DNA of 64,000 bases, taken from positions 147,555-211,554 of the forward strand of contig NZ_FOQY01000010.1 of assembly GCF_900113865.1 (NCBI RefSeq), given 5' to 3'. The position numbers and the translations under genes are program-made. The DNA is from Streptosporangium canum. GTDB taxonomy: Bacteria > Actinomycetota > Actinomycetes > Streptosporangiales > Streptosporangiaceae. Below, piece by piece: positions 26,489 to 36,814 of this stretch. Under the pieces are notes generated by a model, which was not told the origin of the DNA, searched no databases, and saw only the letters and a list, made by a program, of their open reading frames with translations. The stretch's first letter is position 1. Every line of letters starts with the position of its first letter.

Positions 26489-26582
26489 CCTGGATCCGCG
26501 CTCCCGTGGTGGAGCCCGCCCTACCTTTTTCCGGGATACCGGGCCCATGTCGCCGGGTGGTCGCGATCCCTACGGTGGTCCC

Positions 26583-27002
26583 ATGACCACGACCGAACCG
26601 ACCACCCCCTGGGACCGGATCCGTGCCCACTGGTCAGCACCGGCCTGGCTCCGGACCTCGCACGTGGTGACGGGCCTTCCGATCTCCCTGCTGGCCCTGG
26701 TGGTGATCGTGGGCCTGACCGCGCTGTCGGTCCTGCTGGTCGGGACGGTGGTGGTCCCGTTGGCCGCGCTGCTCCTGCTCCGCAGGCACAGCGACCCGCT
26801 GGACCTGCTGACCCGCAGGGAGTACGAGGTGCTGGCGCTGATCGCGGAGGGCCGGTCCAACGCCGGGATCGCCGAGGCGCTGGTGGTCAGCGAGGGCGCC
26901 GTCGGCAAGCACATCAACAACATCTTCACCAAGCTCGGCCTGTCCGGCGCGGACAAGGACCACCGCCGGGTGCTCGCCGTACTGCGATTCCTGAAGGTCT
27001 GA
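26583..27002 (+). CDS. membrane-anchored LuxR-type HTH regulator
   Basis: 139 residues from ATG 26583. Two hydrophobic helices at about residues 29-65 (GLPISLLALVVIVGLTAL, VVVPLAALLLL) precede a LuxR HTH at about 72-136 with LLTRREYEVLALIAEGRSNA, GIAEALVVSEGAVGKHI and NNIFTKLGL, the classic GerE/LuxR pattern. There is no receiver or ligand domain; the membrane hairpin may be the sensor or may hold the HTH at the membrane. The next gene begins 9 bp later and codes for a membrane-anchored beta-rich protein, so the pair probably forms one signalling unit. Confidence 0.8.
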   Translation: MTTTEPTTPWDRIRAHWSAPAWLRTSHVVTGLPISLLALVVIVGLTALSVLLVGTVVVPLAALLLLRRHSDPLDLLTRREYEVLALIAEGRSNAGIAEALVVSEGAVGKHINNIFTKLGLSGADKDHRRVLAVLRFLKV

Positions 27003-27010
27003 AGAGAGAG

Positions 27011-27868
27011 ATGCCGATGCGAAGCAGTGTCCGGATCGCCTGGATCGCAGTGGGCGGAGCGCTGACCGCGCTGACCGTGTCGGGCATAGCGCTGGCCGGA
27101 TGGTCCGAGGTGAGCCGGACACAGGCGGCCGGCGACCGCTACGACACCTCCCTCCTCCGTCCCGCGACGCTGTCGGAGGCCTCCGTCCGCGAGTACACGC
27201 TCACCTCGCCGGAGCTGGTGCTGCGCACCGGCGGGCGGGTCAACATCTCGATCGTCCCCGGCACGGCCGGACAGATCTCCATAAAGCGGGAGATCATCTG
27301 GTTTGAGGGCGCCCCTGGCTTCTCCGGGGGCAAGCCCAGCATGTCCGAGATGTGGAACGGAAGGACGCTGCAGCTCACCGTCGGCTGCCCGGTGAAGGTG
27401 CGGCCCCGCGAGTCCCCCTGCCGCGCCGAGTACACCCTGAGCCTGCCCCCCGCCACCGACGTCGAGGCCTCGACCGACTTCGGGAGCGTGTCCGCCCGCG
27501 GCGTTCAGGGCGATCTACGGCTGTCCACCGCCTCGGGCGAGGTGACCGTGGCCGATGCGGGGGGAGCGCTGCGGGCGCGGGCCGGGTCGGGAAAGGTGAC
27601 CGGGACCGGCCTGCGATCCGCCGTGGTCGACGTCGAGGTCGGCAGGGGCGACGCCGTGCTGGGCTTCCAGCGCGCCCCCGAGGACGTCAGGGCGGTCGCC
27701 GGGGAGGGCGGTGACGTCGAGGTCACCGTGCCGGAGGGCGACGGCTACCGGGTGGACGCCCGCGCCGGAAGGAGCGTCGTCGAGGTCCGCCGGGACCAGG
27801 AGGCCTCGCGGCGGATCACCGCCCTCGCCCCCGAGGGCGAGCTGCGGATCCTCCCGTACCGGCCATAG
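27011..27868 (+). CDS. membrane-anchored DUF4097-like beta-helix (putative adhesin) protein
   Basis: 285 residues. A single N-terminal helix (about 8-30) anchors a beta-rich extracytoplasmic domain. The repeated short strands VEASTDFGSVSARGVQGDLR, LSTASGEVTVADAGGALRAR, AGSGKVTGTGL and DVEVTVPEGDGYRVDARAG are typical of the DUF4097 putative adhesin fold. Two Cys (CPVKV, PCRAEY) may form a disulfide. It lies 9 bp after the membrane LuxR gene and is surely cotranscribed. DUF4097 proteins often pair with membrane-bound regulators, but the physiological role is not established. Confidence 0.78.
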   Translation: MPMRSSVRIAWIAVGGALTALTVSGIALAGWSEVSRTQAAGDRYDTSLLRPATLSEASVREYTLTSPELVLRTGGRVNISIVPGTAGQISIKREIIWFEGAPGFSGGKPSMSEMWNGRTLQLTVGCPVKVRPRESPCRAEYTLSLPPATDVEASTDFGSVSARGVQGDLRLSTASGEVTVADAGGALRARAGSGKVTGTGLRSAVVDVEVGRGDAVLGFQRAPEDVRAVAGEGGDVEVTVPEGDGYRVDARAGRSVVEVRRDQEASRRITALAPEGELRILPYRP

Positions 27869-27931
27869 CCGGCGACGGCGAGGCCGCCGACAGTACGGCC
27901 GACGGCCGACGGCGGTACGGCCGGCGATCCC

Positions 27932-28588
27932 TCAGACCGCCGCCCGGTCGACGAGGAACTGGGCGAGCTGCTGGGTCCGCCTGACGTCGACGTCGGCGAT
28001 ACCGGTGTGCACCAGCGAGATCAGCGTGCCGCCGATACGGGCGAAGACCACGTGCATCTCGTAGGGATAGCCGTTCAGCCGGCCGCGTAGCCGCTTGGCC
28101 TGCACGTCGTCGCCGACGGCGTCCAGCTTCAGGCTGGACACCCTCAGGGAGGTGCGCCTGCCCGCCAGGCGGCTTCTGGCGACCGGGCAGCCCTCCAGGG
28201 CCTGGGTCAGCTCGGCGAACTGCCGCTCGGCGCCGGCACCGGTGTAGGAGGCCAGACCGATCCCGGCCAGCTCTCCCAGCTCGTCGCCCGGGTAGGTCGC
28301 GTCCACCCGGGCTCCCGGCGCAGGCTCCGGCGAACTGCCTCCCGCCAGGTCGAGGACGAGCCGGCAGTCACGGTCGGCCGGGCGGAAAGGGGGTTTCCAC
28401 CCCTCGCCCCGCCAGGCGGAGAAACCGTCGGGTAACTCCTGCGCCTTGGGTAACACCCCGCGCAGCCGCTCCAGCTCCGAGCCGGCGTCCTTCGCCGTGT
28501 GGTCCGTACCGGCGCCGCACGCCGCCACGGCCCCGGCCAGGACCGCGCAGACGCCGGCCGCCACGGCAGTTCGAATCCCCCGCGTCAT
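27932..28588 (-). CDS. putative lipoprotein of unknown function
   Basis: 218 residues with a lipoprotein signal: MTRGIRTAVAAGVCAVLAGA then VAACG, lipobox Cys at residue 24. The mature part has two further Cys (DRDC, EGCPVARS) and a globular alpha/beta pattern ending in MHVVFARIGGTLISLVHTG, reminiscent of the extracellular PknH-like sensor or DUF3558-type lipoproteins, without a firm match. It would be anchored on the outer face of the membrane. It is convergent with the DUF4097-like gene. The long hairpin upstream (28680-28726) isolates it from the CBS-domain gene. Confidence 0.75.
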   Translation of the reverse strand: MTRGIRTAVAAGVCAVLAGAVAACGAGTDHTAKDAGSELERLRGVLPKAQELPDGFSAWRGEGWKPPFRPADRDCRLVLDLAGGSSPEPAPGARVDATYPGDELGELAGIGLASYTGAGAERQFAELTQALEGCPVARSRLAGRRTSLRVSSLKLDAVGDDVQAKRLRGRLNGYPYEMHVVFARIGGTLISLVHTGIADVDVRRTQQLAQFLVDRAAV

Positions 28589-28929
28589 GACTGTTCCCCC
28601 GATGTCACGTGCGAGGAGTCATTTCCCCCGCCGATCCGCTTTCTTCCCATTCGGCAAAAGCGGCAATCATCGAGAAACGCCTAAGGGTGCCCTCAACCGC
28701 ATTATGCGGCTGAGAACACCCTTAAGCCAGCGACGCAGAACCAGCTGGAAGCCGTATCCGCGCTCTTCCCCCTATGGAGCCGTCCCCTGCGCCGCGAACC
28801 CCTCCCGGCGCGGGAAACCTCTCCACCGGCGCCCGCGCGACCGGGTGCCGTGAGATGAGAATGGCGGACGCGGCTTGCAGATTACTTGCGGACCACTTGG
28901 GTGGATATCACCCGCCGCGCATTCTTCTT
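28589..28929. other. 341-bp intergenic region between the lipoprotein gene and the CBS-domain gene
   Basis: It contains the promoter side of the lipoprotein gene, the long hairpin annotated separately at 28680-28726 and a small dyad GGGTGGATATCACCC near 28897. No convincing gene is seen; short frames here have poor codon bias. Confidence 0.5.
28680..28726 (-). terminator. long hairpin, probable terminator of the phoH-ybeY-CBS operon
   Basis: Two 22-base arms (28680-28701, 28705-28726) match at 18 positions around a core of CCGCATTATGCGG. The four mismatches are all C-A or A-C on the plus strand, which become G-U pairs in minus-strand RNA, giving an unbroken 22-bp RNA stem only in that direction. 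The minus strand carries the operon that ends at 28930, about 200 bases upstream. Confidence 0.6.
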
Positions 28930-30234
28930 TCAGTCATTCTCCGCGGAGGCCCCCACCGAGTCGGGCTCGGGCTGGACGGTCCGCCTGACGAGGACCGTGC
29001 CGATCCGGTTGCGGCGCCCGGCGAGGCTCTCCGCCGTCAGGCTGAGCCCCTCCACCACGGCCTCGGAACCGGCGATCGGCACCCGGCCCAGTGCGTGGGC
29101 CAGCAGGCCGCCGACGGTCTCGACGTCCTCCACCTCGAGCTCGATGTCGAACAGATCCGCCAGGTCGCCCACCGGGAGCCTGGCGGTCACCCTGACCGAC
29201 CCGTCCTCCAGCGGCTCCACCCGGGGAACCTCCTGGTCGTACTCGTCGGTGATCTCTCCCACGATCTCTTCGAGGACGTCCTCGATGGTGACCAGGCCGG
29301 CCGTCCCGCCGTACTCGTCGATGACGATGGCCTGGTGGATCTGGCGGGCCTGCATCTCGCGCAGGAGCTGGTCGATGGGCTTGCTCTCCGGCACATAGGT
29401 GGCCGGACGCATGATCGTCTCGATCTGCTCGGCACGGCCGTCGTCACCGGTCTCCTGCATCCGGCGCACGACGTCCTTGAGGTAGGCGATGCCGATGACG
29501 TCGTCCTCGTTCTCACCGACCACGGGGATCCGGGAGAACCCGCTGCGCAATGCGAGCGACAGGGCCTGGTTCAACGTCTTGCCGCGCTCGATGAACACCA
29601 TGTCGGTGCGGGGCACCATGACCTCGCGGACCAGGGTGTCGCCGAGCTCGAAGACCGAGTGGATCATCTCCCGCTCGTCCGGCTCGATGACCCTGCGCTC
29701 CTCGGCCAGGTCGACCAGGTCGCGCAGCTCGGCTTCGGAGGTGAACGGCCCCTCCCTGAAGCCCTTGCCGGGCGTCACGGCGTTGCCCAGCAGGATGAGC
29801 AGCTTGGGCAGCGGCCCGAAGATCCGGGTCAGTCCGTACACGAGGGGGGCGCTGGCCAGCGCGATCGGCTCCGCGTGCTGGCGGCCCAGCGTGCGCGGGG
29901 AGACGCCGACGATCACGTAACTGATCACGATCATGACCGCGGCCGCGGCCGCGTAGGCCCAGCCCTGGTCGCCGAGCCAGTCGATGAAGAGCAGCGTGGC
30001 GATCACCGTGGCGATCAGCTCGCAGCTCAGCCGGAGCAGGAGCAGCAGGTTGAGGTAGCGCGGCGGATCGGCGACGATCGCCTGCAGGCGCCCGGCGCCC
30101 CGGCGCCCGTCACGGACGAACTCCTCCGCGCGCACCCGTGAGATGCGGGTCAGAGCCGTCTCCGCGCTGGCTATCAGGCCGCCGACCACGACGAGGAGGA
30201 CGGCCGAGAACAACCACCCGTTGGCGAGGTTCAC
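28930..30234 (-). CDS. CNNM/CorC-HlyC family membrane protein with CBS domains
   Basis: 434 residues from the GTG at 30234, whose GTGA overlaps the ybeY stop; a GTG at 30258 is an alternative that overlaps ybeY by 28 bp. The N-terminal DUF21/CNNM membrane domain (about residues 3-175) includes [17 protein letters not shown], a CBS pair follows (about 205-325; [13 protein letters not shown], then [20 protein letters not shown]) and a CorC_HlyC domain ends the protein (about 335-420). The family is linked to magnesium/cobalt efflux or resistance; hemolysin is a misleading old name. Its place after phoH and ybeY is conserved. Confidence 0.92.
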   Translation of the reverse strand: MNLANGWLFSAVLLVVVGGLIASAETALTRISRVRAEEFVRDGRRGAGRLQAIVADPPRYLNLLLLLRLSCELIATVIATLLFIDWLGDQGWAYAAAAAVMIVISYVIVGVSPRTLGRQHAEPIALASAPLVYGLTRIFGPLPKLLILLGNAVTPGKGFREGPFTSEAELRDLVDLAEERRVIEPDEREMIHSVFELGDTLVREVMVPRTDMVFIERGKTLNQALSLALRSGFSRIPVVGENEDDVIGIAYLKDVVRRMQETGDDGRAEQIETIMRPATYVPESKPIDQLLREMQARQIHQAIVIDEYGGTAGLVTIEDVLEEIVGEITDEYDQEVPRVEPLEDGSVRVTARLPVGDLADLFDIELEVEDVETVGGLLAHALGRVPIAGSEAVVEGLSLTAESLAGRRNRIGTVLVRRTVQPEPDSVGASAEND

Positions 30235-30713
30235 CGCTGGGGGCGCACCTCCCGCCACGACTCCAGAAGCTCGCCCTGCAGGCCGAACATCTCCTTGTGC
30301 TCATCGGGCTCGGCGTGGTCGTAACCGAGCAGGTGGAGGATGCCGTGCGTGCACAGCAGCTCCAGCTCCGCCTCGGTGCTGTGCCCGGCCTCGGCCGCCT
30401 GTTTGGCGGCCACCTGCGGGCAGAGCACCACGTCGCCGAGGAGCGCGGGGTCGGTGGGGGCGTCGCCCTCCTGCCGGGCTCCGGAGCCCGGACCGGGACG
30501 CAGCTCGTCCATCGGGAAGGAGAGCACGTCCGTCGGACCGGGCTCCCCCATCCACTGCTCGTGCAGCACCGCCATGGCCTCTTCGTCCACGATCAGGATG
30601 GACAGCTCGGCGAGCGGGTTGATGTCCATCCGCTCCAGCACGTGCCCGGCCAGCGAGACGATGAGTCCCTCGTCGACCTCGACGCCGGACTCGTTGTTGA
30701 CCTCGATGCTCAT
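30231..30713 (-). CDS. ybeY: endoribonuclease YbeY (rRNA maturation factor)
   Basis: 160 residues starting [10 protein letters not shown] at 30713. The zinc site [22 protein letters not shown] gives the HxxxHxxxxxH motif of the UPF0054 family near the C terminus (about residues 125-140). YbeY takes part in 16S rRNA 3' processing and 70S quality control. It stands between phoH and the CBS-domain gene with a 4-bp overlap to the latter, the usual arrangement. Length is normal. Confidence 0.95.
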   Translation of the reverse strand: MSIEVNNESGVEVDEGLIVSLAGHVLERMDINPLAELSILIVDEEAMAVLHEQWMGEPGPTDVLSFPMDELRPGPGSGARQEGDAPTDPALLGDVVLCPQVAAKQAAEAGHSTEAELELLCTHGILHLLGYDHAEPDEHKEMFGLQGELLESWREVRPQR

Positions 30714-30756
30714 CGGTCGTTCACCGCTCCTCGCGCGCCACGCGGCCCGCTCGTAC

Positions 30757-31821
<1,065 letters not shown>

Positions 31822-31912
31822 AGGCGGGCCTTTCGGCCTGTTCGCCTCCAGATATCGGCGTGGGACTTCTACGCCATCGTATCCGTGATCGACGCGATCG
31901 CGCCTGCCGGTT

Positions 31913-32266
31913 TTATCCGGGCGGCCACGTCAGCCCGCGCCCTCCGAGCACGTGTCCGTGCACGTGGAAGACGGTCTGGCCCGCCTCGGCTCCGGTGTTG
32001 AAGACCAGGCGGTATCCCGAGGCCGCGACACCCTCCTGCTCGGCGACCGCGTGCGCCGCCTTGATGACGTCGTCGGCGAGCCCGTGGTCGGCGGCGGCCA
32101 GCGCGGCCGCGTCCGGATAGTGCTCCTTGGTGACCACCAGCACGTGGGTGGGGGCCTGGGGGTTGACGTCCCGGAAGGCCAGCGTGCGATCGGTCTCATG
32201 AACGATCTTCGCGGGAATCTCCCCGGCCACGATCTTGCAGAACAGGCAGTCGGCTTCGCTCACCAT
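31913..32266 (-). CDS. HIT family nucleotide-binding protein
   Basis: 117 residues. The start MVSEADCLFCKIVAGEIPAK carries the Cys pair of HIT/HINT proteins (CLFC), and the catalytic histidine triad is FHVHGHVLGG near the C terminus (HxHxH). These enzymes hydrolyse nucleoside phosphoramidates such as AMP-lysine. It precedes phoH by about 90 bp on the same strand, a conserved order in actinobacteria. It is divergent from the sigma-factor gene. Confidence 0.92.
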   Translation of the reverse strand: MVSEADCLFCKIVAGEIPAKIVHETDRTLAFRDVNPQAPTHVLVVTKEHYPDAAALAAADHGLADDVIKAAHAVAEQEGVAASGYRLVFNTGAEAGQTVFHVHGHVLGGRGLTWPPG

Positions 32267-32392
32267 GCAGGCACCCTATCCCCCTCGGACGTTGTCAATC
32301 GGTGATGGTCCATCGTCAGCAAAGAAAGATCCACGCAGATAAGGTGGGTATGCAAAACTTCAACAACTACAGACCATTGCGATTCGCACGAT

Positions 32393-33028
32393 ATGGCCGC
32401 CTGGCGAGGACACGACTGGGTCATGCCCCCTAATGAACCGGAAGAGCGTAAACCCTCGGGGAAGGCCGAGCGTCCCACTGATGTGACCACCGAGACCCTC
32501 GTGGCCGACAGGTCGCTCGGGGCGGTGCCCGTCGGGTGGGATGCCGACATGGCCGTTACCGCGCTGTACAGCGCGCATTATCGGTCGCTTGTGCGTCTCG
32601 CTGTGTTGCTCGTCCGCGATATGGCAACCGCGGAGGAAGTCGTGCAGGACGCGTTCGTCGCCATCCATGGCGCCTGGCGTCGACTGCGCGACACCGACAA
32701 GGCACTCGCCTACTTGCGCCAATCGGTCGTCAACCGATCGCGATCGGTGCTCCGGCACCGGGCGGTCGTGGAGAAGTACGCCCCCAAGGGCATGCCGGAC
32801 GCGCCGAGCGCCGAGAACGGCGCGATCGGCGAGTTCGAGCGGTCCGCCGTCATCGAGGCCCTCCGCGGCCTGCCCGCGCGCCAGCGGGAGGCACTGGTCC
32901 TGCGCTACTACGGAGACCTGTCGGAAGCGCAGATCGCCCATGCGATGGGTATCAGCAAGGGCGCGGTCAAGAGCCACACGGCTCGCGGTATGGCCGCCCT
33001 ACGAACCTCACTGGAGCAACTGTCATGA
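32393..33028 (+). CDS. ECF-type RNA polymerase sigma factor, SigE family
   Basis: 211 residues (201 if ATG 32423 is used). Region 2 reads ALYSAHYRSLVRLAVLLVRD followed by EEVVQDAFVAIHGAWRRLRD (about 57-100), and region 4 is ALRGLPARQREALVLRYYGD with SEAQIAHAMGISKGAVKSHTARGMAALR (about 155-205). These are the two domains of a group-4 sigma factor. A variable N-terminal extension of about 45 residues rich in Pro/Glu precedes them. Its stop overlaps the start of a membrane protein gene (ATGA), the typical location of an anti-sigma factor. Neither start has a clear ribosome site. Confidence 0.9.
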   Translation: MAAWRGHDWVMPPNEPEERKPSGKAERPTDVTTETLVADRSLGAVPVGWDADMAVTALYSAHYRSLVRLAVLLVRDMATAEEVVQDAFVAIHGAWRRLRDTDKALAYLRQSVVNRSRSVLRHRAVVEKYAPKGMPDAPSAENGAIGEFERSAVIEALRGLPARQREALVLRYYGDLSEAQIAHAMGISKGAVKSHTARGMAALRTSLEQLS

Positions 33029-33693
33029 CCGACTCCCCCGACGAGTACGGCGAGCTGCTCCGCCGTGTCCTCAGTGCGGAGGCGAACTCGGTCGTTCCCT
33101 CCCCGGACGGACTGGAGATCATCCGTGCCCGCGTAGAGAAACGGGGGCTCCGCGGGCTGATGTGGTGGCGCGCCGGAGCCTCAGTCGCGGGAGCCGTCCT
33201 GGTGGCGGCCACCATCGTCATGGTGGTCCCGCAGTTCCGTGAGCAGGTGACCCGGCAGGTGGGCGACGTCAACTTCACCCAGTCGACCTCACCCGACCTG
33301 TCCGCGACCTCGCGGGCCCCCTCGAACGGCGGCGATCGGCTTCCGGCGGTGCCCAAGCCTGGGCCCGGCACCACGGAGCCCGCGCCGATGCCCACCCATT
33401 CCAGGAGCACCGCGCCGACCCCCAGGCCGACGCCCAAGCCGACGCCCAAGGTCACGCCGACCCCGAAGGCCACGCCCTCGCCCACCTGCCCCACGACGCC
33501 CCCCGACAGCACGGCGGTCGAGCCCGAGGAGCTCCCCGAGGAGTGCAGGAAGACACCGGCGCCGACCCCGAAGCCCTCGGAGGCGACCACGCCCTCGGAG
33601 CACCCGTGCACGGCCGGGGAGTGCCCGCCGACGGACGACCAGCCGGCACCGCTGCCGACGGAGTCGACGACCTCCGTCTCCTCGGGCGGCTAG
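33025..33693 (+). CDS. single-pass membrane protein coupled to the sigma factor, candidate anti-sigma factor
   Basis: 222 residues. The start overlaps the sigma gene stop. A cytosolic N-terminal region (about 1-48; DEYGELLRRVLSAEANSVVP) is followed by one membrane helix (about 51-70) and an extracellular tail of 150 residues that is Pro/Thr/Ser-rich with repeats such as TPRPTPKPTPKVTPTPKATP and four Cys. It lacks a clear ZAS zinc motif (HxxxCxxC), so it would be a non-canonical anti-sigma factor. The topology (N inside, long external tail) suits membrane tethering of the sigma factor. Function is inferred from position. Confidence 0.7.
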   Translation: MTDSPDEYGELLRRVLSAEANSVVPSPDGLEIIRARVEKRGLRGLMWWRAGASVAGAVLVAATIVMVVPQFREQVTRQVGDVNFTQSTSPDLSATSRAPSNGGDRLPAVPKPGPGTTEPAPMPTHSRSTAPTPRPTPKPTPKVTPTPKATPSPTCPTTPPDSTAVEPEELPEECRKTPAPTPKPSEATTPSEHPCTAGECPPTDDQPAPLPTESTTSVSSGG

Positions 33694-33697
33694 CGGG

Positions 33698-34429
33698 TCA
33701 CCAGCGGCCGGTGCGCGTCTGAAGCACCGCCGCCGCGGCGACCCCGGCCGTCGAGGTGCGCAGCACCGTCGGCCCGAGCAGCGCCGGCACCGCTCCCGCC
33801 TCGCGGAACGCGCCGATCTCCGCATCGGCGACCCCGCCCTCGGGGCCGACCACCACGACGATGTCACCGGCGCCGGGAAGCTCCAGGGTGGAGAGCGGGG
33901 AGGCCGCCTCCTCGTGCAGCACGACGCCCAGGGCCGCCGCCGACAGCAGTGCGACGACCCCGGCCGTGGTGGCGGGCTCGGTCACCTCGGGCAGGTGGAA
34001 GCGGCGGGACTGCTTGCCGGCCTCCCTCGCCGTGGAACGCCAGCGGTTCAGCGACTTGGCCGCCCGCTCGCCCTTCCACTGGGTGACGCACCGGGCCGCG
34101 GCCCAGGGCACGATCACGTCGACCCCCGCCTCGGTCATCATCTCCACGGCCAGCTCGCCCCGGTCGCCCTTGGGCAGCCCCTGCACCACGACCAGGCGGG
34201 GCCGCGGAGCCGGCACCTCATAGCGGCGCAGCACCTCGACGCGGAGGGAGTCCCGGCCCGCCTCCCGGACCACGCACTCGGCCACGGCGCCCGCGCCGTC
34301 GGTCAGATCGAGCCGCTCCCCGGCCCGCAGCCGCCGTACGGCGGCCGCATGGCGTCCCTCGGGACCGCCGAACGTGAACTCCTGCCGGGCCAGGTCGGCC
34401 GGATCGGCCAGGAAGACCGGGACCGTCAT
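33698..34429 (-). CDS. rsmE: 16S rRNA (uracil(1498)-N(3))-methyltransferase
   Basis: 243 residues of the SPOUT-fold RsmE family. The N-terminal PUA-like part begins MTVPVFLADPADLARQEFTF, followed by the linker VVQGLPKGDRGELAVEMMTEAGVDVIVPW, and the C-terminal trefoil-knot SAM site is VVVVGPEGGVADAEI (about residues 193-207), then VPALLGPTVLRTSTAGVAAAA. It methylates U1498 of 16S rRNA. It lies just downstream of dnaJ on the same strand, as in most actinobacteria. Confidence 0.94.
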   Translation of the reverse strand: MTVPVFLADPADLARQEFTFGGPEGRHAAAVRRLRAGERLDLTDGAGAVAECVVREAGRDSLRVEVLRRYEVPAPRPRLVVVQGLPKGDRGELAVEMMTEAGVDVIVPWAAARCVTQWKGERAAKSLNRWRSTAREAGKQSRRFHLPEVTEPATTAGVVALLSAAALGVVLHEEAASPLSTLELPGAGDIVVVVGPEGGVADAEIGAFREAGAVPALLGPTVLRTSTAGVAAAAVLQTRTGRW

Positions 34430-34462
34430 CGGCCGGGCCGGCGCGGCCGGGAGGCGTACCTG

Positions 34463-35605
34463 TCAGCGGCCATTGAACGCGTCCCGCAGCCGGGAGAAGA
34501 ACCCCTGCTGGCCGGGGGCGAACTTGCCGGGCGGGCGCTCCTCGCCGCGGAGCTTGGCGAGCTCGCGCATGAGCTCCTCCTGGGCCGGGTCGAGGCGCGC
34601 GGGGGTCTCCACGTTGACGTGGATCAGCAGGTCGCCGCGGCCGGTCTCGTTGAGGCGCTGGACACCGCGGCCGTAGAGCGGGATGGTCTGCCCGGACTGG
34701 GTCCCCGGCCGGATGTCGAGCTCCTCCGCGCCGTCGAGCGTCTCCATGGTCAGGATGGTGCCGAGCGCGGCGGCGGTCATCGGGATCTGCACGGTGCAGT
34801 GCAGGTCGTCGCCACGGCGCTCGAAGATCTCGTGCGCGCGCTCGACGATCTCCAGGAACAGGTCGCCGGGCGGGCCGCCGCCCGGGCCGATCTCCCCCTC
34901 GCCGGCGAGCTGGATGTGGGTGCCGTCCTCCACGCCGGCCGGGATGCGGACCTTGATGGTCCGCCGCGTGCGGACCCGGCCGTCGCCGGAGCACTCCTGG
35001 CAGGGGTTGCGGATGATCGAGCCGAACCCGCCGCACTGGGGGCAGGGGCGGGAGGTCATGACCTGGCCGAGGAAGGACCGGGTGACCTGGGAGACCTCGC
35101 CCCGGCCGTGGCACATGTCGCAGGTGTCGGGGTGGGTGCCGGCCGCGGCGCCGGAGCCCGTGCAGACCTCGCAGAGCACGGCGGTGTCGACGACCAGCTC
35201 GCGGGTGGTGCCGAAAGCCGACTCGCGCAGGTCGAGCTCCACCCGGATGGTGGCGTTGCGGCCCCGGCGGGCACGTGACCTGGGACCGCGGCCACCGCCG
35301 CCGCCGGCCGCGCCGAAGAAGGCGTCCATGATGTCGCTGAACGGGAAGCCCGCGCCGAAGCCTCCGGCGCCCGCACCCGCGCCCGCGGCGAACGGATCGG
35401 CGCCCATGTCGTACATCTGGCGCTTGTTGGGGTCGGACAGGACCTCGTAGGCCTGCGTGATGTCCTTGAACCGCTCCTGAGTCTCAGGGTCGGGGTTCAC
35501 GTCGGGATGCAGCTCCCGCGCCAGGCGGCGGTAGGCCTTCTTGATCTCTTCCGCACTGGCGTCACGGCGCACCCCGAGGGTGCCGTAGTAGTCGCTCTTA
35601 GCCAC
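34463..35605 (-). CDS. dnaJ: chaperone protein DnaJ
   Basis: 380 residues. The J-domain starts [20 protein letters not shown] with the HPD motif (ELHPDVN, about 33-39). A Gly-rich segment follows, then four CxxCxGxG zinc-finger repeats ([32 protein letters not shown]) and the C-terminal substrate-binding domains. It is the hrcA-linked copy, a co-chaperone that stimulates Hsp70 ATPase. It follows hrcA by 12 bp, so both are under the CIRCE element and HrcA repression. The G/F linker contains an acidic-to-basic [15 protein letters not shown] stretch typical of actinobacterial DnaJ2. Confidence 0.96.
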   Translation of the reverse strand: MAKSDYYGTLGVRRDASAEEIKKAYRRLARELHPDVNPDPETQERFKDITQAYEVLSDPNKRQMYDMGADPFAAGAGAGAGGFGAGFPFSDIMDAFFGAAGGGGGRGPRSRARRGRNATIRVELDLRESAFGTTRELVVDTAVLCEVCTGSGAAAGTHPDTCDMCHGRGEVSQVTRSFLGQVMTSRPCPQCGGFGSIIRNPCQECSGDGRVRTRRTIKVRIPAGVEDGTHIQLAGEGEIGPGGGPPGDLFLEIVERAHEIFERRGDDLHCTVQIPMTAAALGTILTMETLDGAEELDIRPGTQSGQTIPLYGRGVQRLNETGRGDLLIHVNVETPARLDPAQEELMRELAKLRGEERPPGKFAPGQQGFFSRLRDAFNGR

Positions 35606-35617
35606 TTAGTTGACCTC

Positions 35618-36640
35618 TTAGGATGCAGCCAGGATCTGGCTGACGTAGCGTGCCACCGCGCGCACCGCGCCCATCGTGACCGGGTAGTCCATTCGCGTCG
35701 GACCCAGCACACCGAGCCGGGCCAGTTGCTTGTCCCCCGAACCGTATCCGGCGGCGACGAGCGACGTGCCCTGGAGCCCGGTGTAGGGGTTCTCAGAGCC
35801 GATCCGCACCGTCAGCGCCGACAGATCGGAGGTCTCACCGAGCAGGCGCATGAGCACCACCTGCTCTTCCAGGGCCTCCAGCACGTCGCGGAGCCCGACG
35901 GTGAAGTCGGCTCCCGCGAGGTTGGCCGCCCCGGCGAAAACGATCTTTTCATCATGCCGGTCCACGAGGGACTCCAGCAGCACCGACAGGACGGTGGCCG
36001 CCAGCGGGCGGTCCTCCGCCGGAAGCCGTTCGGGCAGGTCGGCGACCATGTCGGGGACCCTGGCCAGCCCGCACCCGTCCAGGCAGGCGTTGAGCGTCGC
36101 GCGGAGGTGGGCGACGCGGGTCTCGTCGACCACGTCGGGCAGCTCGACCACGCGCTGCTCGACCCGCCCGGTGTTGGTGATGAGCACGAACATCAGCCTG
36201 CGCTCGCTCAGCGGGACCAGCTCGACGTGCCGGACCGTGGAGTTGGTCAGCGTGGGGTACTGCACGACGGCGACCTGCCGGGTGAGCTGCGCCAGCAGCC
36301 GCACCGTGCGCATCACGACGTCGTCGATGTCCACGGCTCCGGCGAGGAAGGTCTCGATGGCCTTCCTCTCGGCACTCGACAACGGCTTCACCTGCGAGAG
36401 CCGGTCAACGAACAGCCGGTAGCCCTTGTCGGTGGGCACCCGGCCGGCGCTGGTGTGGGGCTGGGCGATGTAGCCCTGCTCCTCCAGCACCGCCATGTCG
36501 TTGCGGATGGTCGCTGACGAGACGCCGAGGTTGTGCCGTTCGACGAGAGCCTTGGAACCCACCGGCTCGTTGGTGGACACGTAGTCCTCGACGATGGCGC
36601 GAAGCACCGCCAGCTTGCGGTCGTCGACCAACGCGCTCAC
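35618..36640 (-). CDS. hrcA: heat-inducible transcription repressor HrcA
   Basis: 340 residues. The N-terminal winged helix (about 1-75) has [20 protein letters not shown] and [20 protein letters not shown], which is diagnostic of HrcA; GAF-like and dimerisation parts follow, with [19 protein letters not shown] at the C terminus. It binds CIRCE and represses heat-shock genes until misfolding titrates it away from GroEL. The CIRCE element lies 35-61 bp upstream of its start, so hrcA-dnaJ is autoregulated. Confidence 0.97.
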   Translation of the reverse strand: MSALVDDRKLAVLRAIVEDYVSTNEPVGSKALVERHNLGVSSATIRNDMAVLEEQGYIAQPHTSAGRVPTDKGYRLFVDRLSQVKPLSSAERKAIETFLAGAVDIDDVVMRTVRLLAQLTRQVAVVQYPTLTNSTVRHVELVPLSERRLMFVLITNTGRVEQRVVELPDVVDETRVAHLRATLNACLDGCGLARVPDMVADLPERLPAEDRPLAATVLSVLLESLVDRHDEKIVFAGAANLAGADFTVGLRDVLEALEEQVVLMRLLGETSDLSALTVRIGSENPYTGLQGTSLVAAGYGSGDKQLARLGVLGPTRMDYPVTMGAVRAVARYVSQILAAS

Positions 36641-36674
36641 CTCCCTGCCTGCGCCCGAACGTAAAACACCAGCT

Positions 36675-36701
36675 CTGGCACTCTGTGTTCCCGAGTGCCA
36701 A
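36675..36701. promoter_or_regulatory. CIRCE operator of the hrcA-dnaJ operon
   Basis: CTGGCACTC (36675-36683), nine bases and GAGTGCCAA (36693-36701) match the consensus TTAGCACTC-N9-GAGTGCTAA at most positions, with perfect GCACTC/GAGTGC cores. It is directly upstream of hrcA. Confidence 0.92.
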
Positions 36702-36814
36702 GTGTACGGCTCCAGCCCACGGGGTGCGATAACACGGCGTCAGGATGATGAAGCCAAGCGGGCAGCAAGTCAACTGCTATCGGTATACAAGCGGCAAGCC
36801 CCACAATTTACGAC

